NCBI GenBank assembly: GCA_015680685.1
Contig: MNCI01033682.1
Location: forward strand, 530,055 to 594,054
DNA from: Gnetum montanum
Lineage: Eukaryota > Streptophyta > Gnetopsida > Gnetales > Gnetaceae
Direction of reading: 5' to 3'
DNA: 64,000 nucleotides
In this document: one piece after another, positions 58,179-64,000 of the stretch
How positions within the stretch are numbered: the first letter of the stretch is position 1
How the letters are laid out: every line of letters begins with the position of its first letter
Made by a program: the position numbers and the translations under genes
Notes under the pieces: model-generated
Seen by the model: only the letters and a program-made list of their open reading frames with translations
Told to the model about the DNA's origin: nothing
The model's database searches: none

Positions 58179-61100
58179 GGCCTTCTTGAAGCCCATCTTG
58201 GTCATGATAGAGCTGGTGGGGCTCTTTTCTTGCATTCATGTTCCTAGGCCTAATACTCCACCTACTGACATGGAAATAGAGCACTAGTCACAATGGTTTA
58301 GGTAGGGGACCTTGGAGTTCTTAGCCTACCTACTGCAAAACTTTAGTGTGATGGTTTGGTCACACTTGACTTTTGAGATAGCTACTATCATTATGAAAAT
58401 CCTTTTGCATTACTCCTTTGACATGATCATCAAGTTCCTAGTTGACAATCTTAAGGTCCATGCAGAGGGTGACACACACGATGTTGTAACCACCATGGAC
58501 ACTTGCAAATTTTCTAAAATTTGGGAGATGCTCAAGTTTAGCTAGTATAATACTAATAACACCTTGCTAGTGGGCCATCACATATATTCCTTTTTCTAGA
58601 GTCCCTTGGCACTATCTACTGTATAGAGGGGTATGTGTAATTGTTATAATTTGTGTTTTTAGTTCATTTTTTGTTTTTCTTTTGTTATGTAATTAAGTTA
58701 TAATAATAATTATTGTTTTTCTTGCTTGTAGGTATAGGGAAAATGATCAAGGATGATAATTTTTTACCCTGATCCTAAACAACATTCGGTGTTTTTACCA
58801 AAAGCCTAATAATGAGGCTTGAGGTGATGGACCAATTGAAGGATGATTTTGATAATTACATCAAACATCATCCTAAGGCTTACCAGAGGTGTCTAGCTAA
58901 TAGGAAAATTCATAGTTGGTGGGACAACCCACTTCAAGATGCGAAAGTGAACCCATCTCCTAGAGCTCTTATGATGCCTTTGTCATATAGGTGAAGTGAG
59001 TATTTTTGTTTGTTTATTTTGGTTATCCTTATGTCAATATTTTTCTAGTTATGAGATCATTGAGTTATTTAGGATTTGGTTGTTTAAATAGCCACACTAG
59101 TTTTTGTTAAAACTTAGCTATATTTGTTATTTTTTTCTTTACATGATGCACCTATGTCAAGACTAACTTGCCATTTTTCATTATGTTGTAGGAGTTGTGC
59201 CATTAGCTAAAGTTACTGTAATCACTTTGGGATACATCAAGGAGACCTTGATCCTCAAGTTTGGTGAGGTGGAGCCTATGCAACACTACTTGGGTGACTA
59301 GGCATTTGAGGTAGTTTAAGAAAGGATCACTCATGTTGGATTGCTTGATATCTTCATGGTCCCAAGCCTAATCATTCCCACTATAGAGATGGTTAACATC
59401 ATTGACTCCTTTAGCAAAGGAGTTAAGAGGTTCATCACCCATGTTCACGATGTGACTGTTACCTTGGAGTTAACGAATCCACCTTCAGTGACCTCTTTGC
59501 TATTCCCAATGAGGGCACGATAATTATCACTAAAGCAGGAAAGGAGGTGGATGGAGAGGAGGAAGTGAAGGAGTGGTTATACACTCATCGTGTTATCAAG
59601 GGGCTCTCTCTATGCTAGTTCTAGGTTCTAGAGGCTAGAGAGATGTGTCTCCTATTCAGATCCTGTGCATTTCCTAAGCTAGTATTTCAAGGAAAGATAA
59701 TGGATATTAAAAAAAACATGGACTATGAAGAATGTCCTTACCAAGGGTACCCAATTCAACTAGGCTACTTATTTGGTTTTTGGATTGCATGGGAAAATCC
59801 TAATGCTTTGGCACAATCTCATGATGAAGTGCCATGTGCAATTCACATTCTTTGCATCATACCTATGGAAATTTATGGAGTTTCTCATAGTGAGGAAGGA
59901 TGGATGATGGCTTACTCAATACCTATCCCAACTCAGTAGGCCTTAGGTAAGGCATATGATTCTGACCACGTAGGCTAAGGACCCACTAGAGGACATGGGT
60001 GAATCGTTGTCAATCACCATCAAAGGCTTTGGTGGGAAACGCATGGGGATAAAATCCCATGTTGAGTAGGGAAATGTAAGAAATGTGAAGAAGTTGGTTG
60101 CCAAAGTTCAAGGTTTAACTAGATAAAAACTCAAGAGGCCTTTGGTTGATGAGACAACATTAGTCATTGAGGTGTCTTTGAAGAGGAGATTTATCATCAA
60201 GCTTAACTAGGTGCAAGATGGAGTTAGAGGTATATTCTATTTAATTTATGATTTTTTGTTTATTTATTTTGAAATGTAGTTAGGTTATGGTTTTTTCTTA
60301 GGTAAAATGTATTAACTTGTTCTACATTTTGCAGTTATTGTTCTTGCAGTAAGTAGTAGGAGTAGATGAACATAGCACTGGCAATAACAGTTGAGGTGGA
60401 ATGAAGGTATTAAGAGGAGGAGGCATTACAACAACATGAAGATGAGGATCTATTCTATCCTACATTAGATAGCTTTGAAACCTTGTTTGCGGATTTACAT
60501 TTAAGAGAACCTCTTATCATCACATCGGAGGATCTTTTAGGTACTTATGATCTTTGATTTTGCATGTTGTGTATATTATTTTTGTTATTTTATGCTTAAC
60601 CTTGGTCATCAATTGTTAATCGTTTATTATACTTGTTATAGCTCCAGAGCCTCAGACTAAAGCTTCCACCTCCATCTTTGACACGCAACCATGGGTGGAT
60701 ACTCTTCATAAGATTAAGTTCGTTGGGTTGTAGCTGAAGACATGATCAACTGGTTGCAAAAACTAGCTCTTGAAGTTGGTGAGAGTTCTAACCTATTTTT
60801 CCTTGTTGTTTACTTGTTTTCAATTTTTACTTGGGTTCTATGGTTGTGTAGTTTTTGTTGCCTTTCATTTTTTATTTGTTAACTGGTTTTATGTGTTTAA
60901 TTTTGTTGTTTGTTTGTTGTTGTTTATAGTGCCTAAGTTGAGATGGGATCCTAACCAAGCCGTAGAGATTGATGCATTACCTTCCCTACCTCTTGATGTA
61001 GAAAATTTCCTACATAAATTGTATGAGGGTGCCATTGGATGTGCGCTCTCATGTGTAAAATATTTGTGGGAATGTAGATGTTCCAATGAGTTCTTGTGGA

Positions 61101-61995
61101 AACAAGTTGTGGCATTAAAGAGGGACAACAAGAAGTTGACAAAGGAGGTGAACGATCTCAGGGATCGCAAGGAGTTTAGGGAGCCCCAAGTGACCAATAG
61201 GAACTCCTTGCACACCAAGGAGATAACTTGGGGCTCACTATTGGAATGTGATTAATGACAAGGCTGTCATTGCCAGAGAGGTAGTGGAATAGAAGCTTCA
61301 AATGAACCTGTTGAACCACAAGGCTAGTGAGTGGAAGGACAATTGCGCTTGGGTCCTTGAGTGGGGCCAAGAACAAAAGGATAAAAAAAAACATTACAAG
61401 GCCAAGTGGGAGTCCTACCTCAAATGGTTGTAGGATGAATCTACAGAATGGTTTTGGTTGGAGTTATTTATGAAGGGGATCAATGTGAAGGATGCTTACA
61501 AGTTGTTCATAGATAGAGTGGTTATGGATAACACTCCTTCTTGTTAGATGAAAATCACTTTAGGGGAGGTAACTACCACCACCTTCTCACATGAGCCACC
61601 TACTTGGAGTGACATCAATGAGAGTAACATCCTCACTGGTGTTAATCTTGGGAATGTAGGCTAGGACAACATGACTAAAGACTAGCTCCTCCACCATATG
61701 GAGATTTGTCTTTAGACTTTCCCTACAAAGTATGCTACTTTGGAACCCTCTCAGGTTTTCTTGTTTTAGTTTTGGTTTTAATTTATTTTAGCTTAGTTTA
61801 ATTTGATTTATTATTATGTCACTAGCTAATTAGTTTACTCTTTTTGGTTACATAATTATGTTTTATCTTGGTTTTGTTATGTGTTGATTACTAATTGGTC
61901 TTGTGTTGTCATGTTACAAGCACTAGGTGATATCAGTGACCTTTGTGATAAGGGTAGAAATGACCCTCCGCCACCTCCTCTAAATGTTCCCTAGT
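58179..61995 (+). pseudogene. Degenerate multi-exon gene-like region, all junctions phase 1, unknown family
   Basis: Coding-like blocks at about 58179-58630, 58732-58995, 59192-60229, 60335-60540, 60642-60778, 60930-61753 and 61921-61995 alternate with T-rich stretches beginning GT and ending TAG, CAG or AAG. In the open frame each block starts with two bases of a split codon, and blocks 1 to 5 end with one base, so these introns are phase 1 (for the last junction only the acceptor side is clear). The product includes WSHLTFEIATIIMKIL, a DFDNYIKHHPKAYQRC block, a Trp-rich FGFWIAWENP block, a coiled coil LKRDNKKLTKEVNDLRD near 61115-61170 and a Pro-rich end (DPPPPPLNVP). Stops and shifts occur in most blocks. 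I do not recognise the family. It could be a decayed host gene or a spliced ORF of a retroelement. Confidence 0.45.
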
Positions 61996-62640
61996 TTCCT
62001 CAGTTGTCCATTTTTAGTTGTTCCATTGATGATGGTCAATGTTGGTGGCTAATGTTAGCCAATGTTTTAGTTGGAGATAGTTTTACTATTTTTTATGGTT
62101 TATTGTTTAAATATTTTGCCACACCATGTGGCTAATGCTATTATGTTTTAGACATTTTAATTTTAGGTTTCATTTTTAGTTTTGGTTATATTTTTCTAGC
62201 ATTATAGTTTTATTATGGTTTTATGATTTTACATTATAATTGTAGGTTAAGGCATGCTGGCTATCTTGGTTATAATGCACTGAAAAGGTTGAAATGATTA
62301 GGTAATAAGGTGGTAGACTAAAACAGAAATAAGCTAAAAGGCTATTTACCAGTTTTAGGTAATGGCCAGCCATAGGATTTCCCAATTTTAGGCCATGGTA
62401 GGCCATCATGTTTCTCACTAGTTTTATGCCTTAGTAGGCCATATGGTCTGCTAGTTTTAGGGCATGGAGGACCCTACATTTTTGCAAAGAAAAAAAAAAT
62501 CTTTATGCATTTTTCTACTTTTAAAGGTTTTATAATGTTTTTTTGTTTATCAAAAAGAAAAGACATGGATTTAAAAGTAAAAATTCAAAGAAAATGTAAA
62601 CCTCAAGCTATATGTAAATTTAAATTTAACATAAAATAAA
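61996..62640. other. T-rich noncoding region
   Basis: Contains a repeated AGTTTTAGG..ATGG(T/C)AGGCCAT phrase (about 62350-62470, three or four loose copies). Nothing else was recognised. Confidence 0.4.
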
Positions 62641-62649
62641 TAAAATAAA

Positions 62650-63500
62650 AAATATAGATAAGGTGTAACCTGGATTGCTAGATTATAAGTAAATACGGTT
62701 ACACAACCATATGTGCATAGGGTAGAAGGACCAAGTGTATACATCACTTATGCAAATGTTTTCTAATCTTTGAGAGATTAGGAAACATATATGGTCTACT
62801 TTCACTAGTTTCTATTTTCCATCCCCTTTTCTAATGATGTTAAAGGGGAGTTCTTCCCATGGTGCACCGATGGGTTCATCATTATTGGTCTTGGTTTCTT
62901 TCGCTACCTTGGGATTTTTGATTTTGTGGCTAAAGGTAGGAGTTTCTTCCTAAAACTTCACTTCAGATCCCTATTCTACATTAATGTTGTTAACCACTAG
63001 AGGGGCCTTACTATGGCCATGAATAATCATTTCATGTCCCTTATAAGGCATGTGAATTTCTTGGTGGATAGGTAAAGACATAGCTCACAATTAAGCTAGC
63101 TAAGGCCTTTCTAGGATAAGGTTGAATCTTGGTGTTTACTCTACCACCAAGAAGTTTGCCATTGTGGGGAATATTTCCCTTGTGATAAAATCTAAAGAGA
63201 TAGAGCCTTTAACAACAACCCATGATATATTGAAGGATTTAAGGGTTGAAGTCATCATGTGTTGCATTTTCTCTGTTAGGCCCAAATGCTCAATGATGGT
63301 ATAAGGGATCATGTTTGTTGTAGCCCCATCATCCACATGTACTCTATGTACTTTGTTTTGTCTAACTCGTATCATTATAAAGAGGGGTACCTTGGTTACT
63401 TTGCTATTTTGGAGGTTAGTTTTGATTTTGCTATCATGAAACACTAGTGATGTTGATCTCATTTCCTTGGGTGAAGAAGGTACCATCACTGCATGAATGG
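62650..63500 (-). pseudogene. Ty3/gypsy aspartic protease and linker of element Z
   Basis: The frame open 63489-63136 holds VHRVHVDDGATTNMIPYTII, the retropepsin active-site region in the Tat form (usual text VDGGSSxNIL), and ends after a PTMANFLVV block, the far end of the fold. On the low side a further frame contains MPYKGHEMIIHGH-like text, as in the protease-RT linker of Tat elements. It faces the same way as the integrase at 53300-54190, from which it is separated by the 55878-62640 insertion. The higher-coordinate part (63500-64000) is gag-protease spacer with no clear domain; gag would lie beyond the window. Confidence 0.7.
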
Positions 63501-64000
63501 ATTCTTCACTAGTGGGGATGTCCTTGCTAATGGGGATGGAGATTAATATCTTAACCAGTGCTTCATGGCATGCAACAAAATTTATGACAAGGTCATATAG
63601 GTTGAGGGTTGTATTATTTTGTTTTAGTGACTATTTGACCTATTTCATCATGTTGAGGAAGTCTTTGTTTTTGGCCATGGGCTTGTCATCCCTATTATTC
63701 TTAACTTCCTCCATGCACTCCAAAATGCTAAATTCATGTTTGGCTTGTTATGGCCTAGCCTATTTTCCCTTTCCTTGGGGTTGGGAGTCCTCTTATGGTT
63801 TATTAATTGAAGTAGCCTGGGTTGTAGAGGTCATGGGGATGAATGATATGGGAGTGGGCTTTGGTGGGCCTACTTCCATCCATGCCTTGGCTTGCTTATC
63901 ATTCCTTTTTGAGGCTTTTGTATAGGCTTCTTTTGTTATTTGTTTGGAGAATTCTTGTTGTTATTGGCTTGCTGGAAGGAAGAAGCTATTGCATTAGCCA

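Noticed and set aside
1-64000. CRISPR arrays, bacterial operons, tRNA genes or rRNA genes
   Set aside because: None seen; repeats are LTR, SINE or tandem types of a plant nuclear genome.

Overview
The window looks like plant nuclear DNA. It carries one intact-looking five-exon class I KNOX homeobox gene (13795-18564, + strand) set in tens of kilobases of AT-rich, decayed LTR retrotransposons. The size and age of the retroelement load, with nested insertions and widespread stop codons, and the long low-complexity KNOX N-terminus would fit a gymnosperm or conifer, but that is inference; the sequence alone does not fix the species.

Layout. 1-8289: a minus-strand LTR fragment, a SINE, a 146-bp tandem duplication, then a structurally complete Ty3/gypsy Tat/Athila-type element (LTRs 1427-2320 and 7364-8289) whose interior holds gag but no recognisable pol. 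8290-10870: spacer with three tRNA-like SINEs. About 10900-18960: a richer, apparently transposon-free island holding the KNOX gene, its upstream region and a 2.9-kb third intron. 18960-26270: tandem duplications, a solo LTR with a perfect 5-bp target duplication, a minus-strand Ty1/copia RT/RNase H relic and LTR-like debris. 26274-26997: a CCR4-type deadenylase pseudogene fragment between 33-bp perfect inverted repeats. 27130-41006: nested minus-strand elements, a small LTR element X with an unknown acidic ORF, interrupted inside its 5' LTR by an 11-kb Tat/Athila element Y with gag, RT and integrase relics. 41861-45763: a second gag-only LTR element (V). 45764-51100: a plus-strand copia relic (gag, protease region and RNase H end). 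53300-63500: a minus-strand Tat-type gypsy element Z (protease, RT, RNase H, integrase) split by about 6.8 kb that contains a degenerate multi-exon coding region I cannot identify.

Two blocks bounded by single N bases (46717-47245 and 55176-55876) are very probably contigs placed in reverse orientation. Each ends in a near-perfect inverted copy of the sequence on the far side of the left N, and flipping the second block puts the reverse transcriptase back in frame order with its RNase H and integrase.

The KNOX gene is the only clearly functional host gene. Most of the rest is repeat biology. The notable theme is that several unrelated LTR families carry arrays of short motifs just upstream of their TATA boxes: a 14-bp phased array in the Tat family, and AGACATCT/AGATGTCT arrays, which overlap the auxin-response hexamer, in at least four other LTRs.
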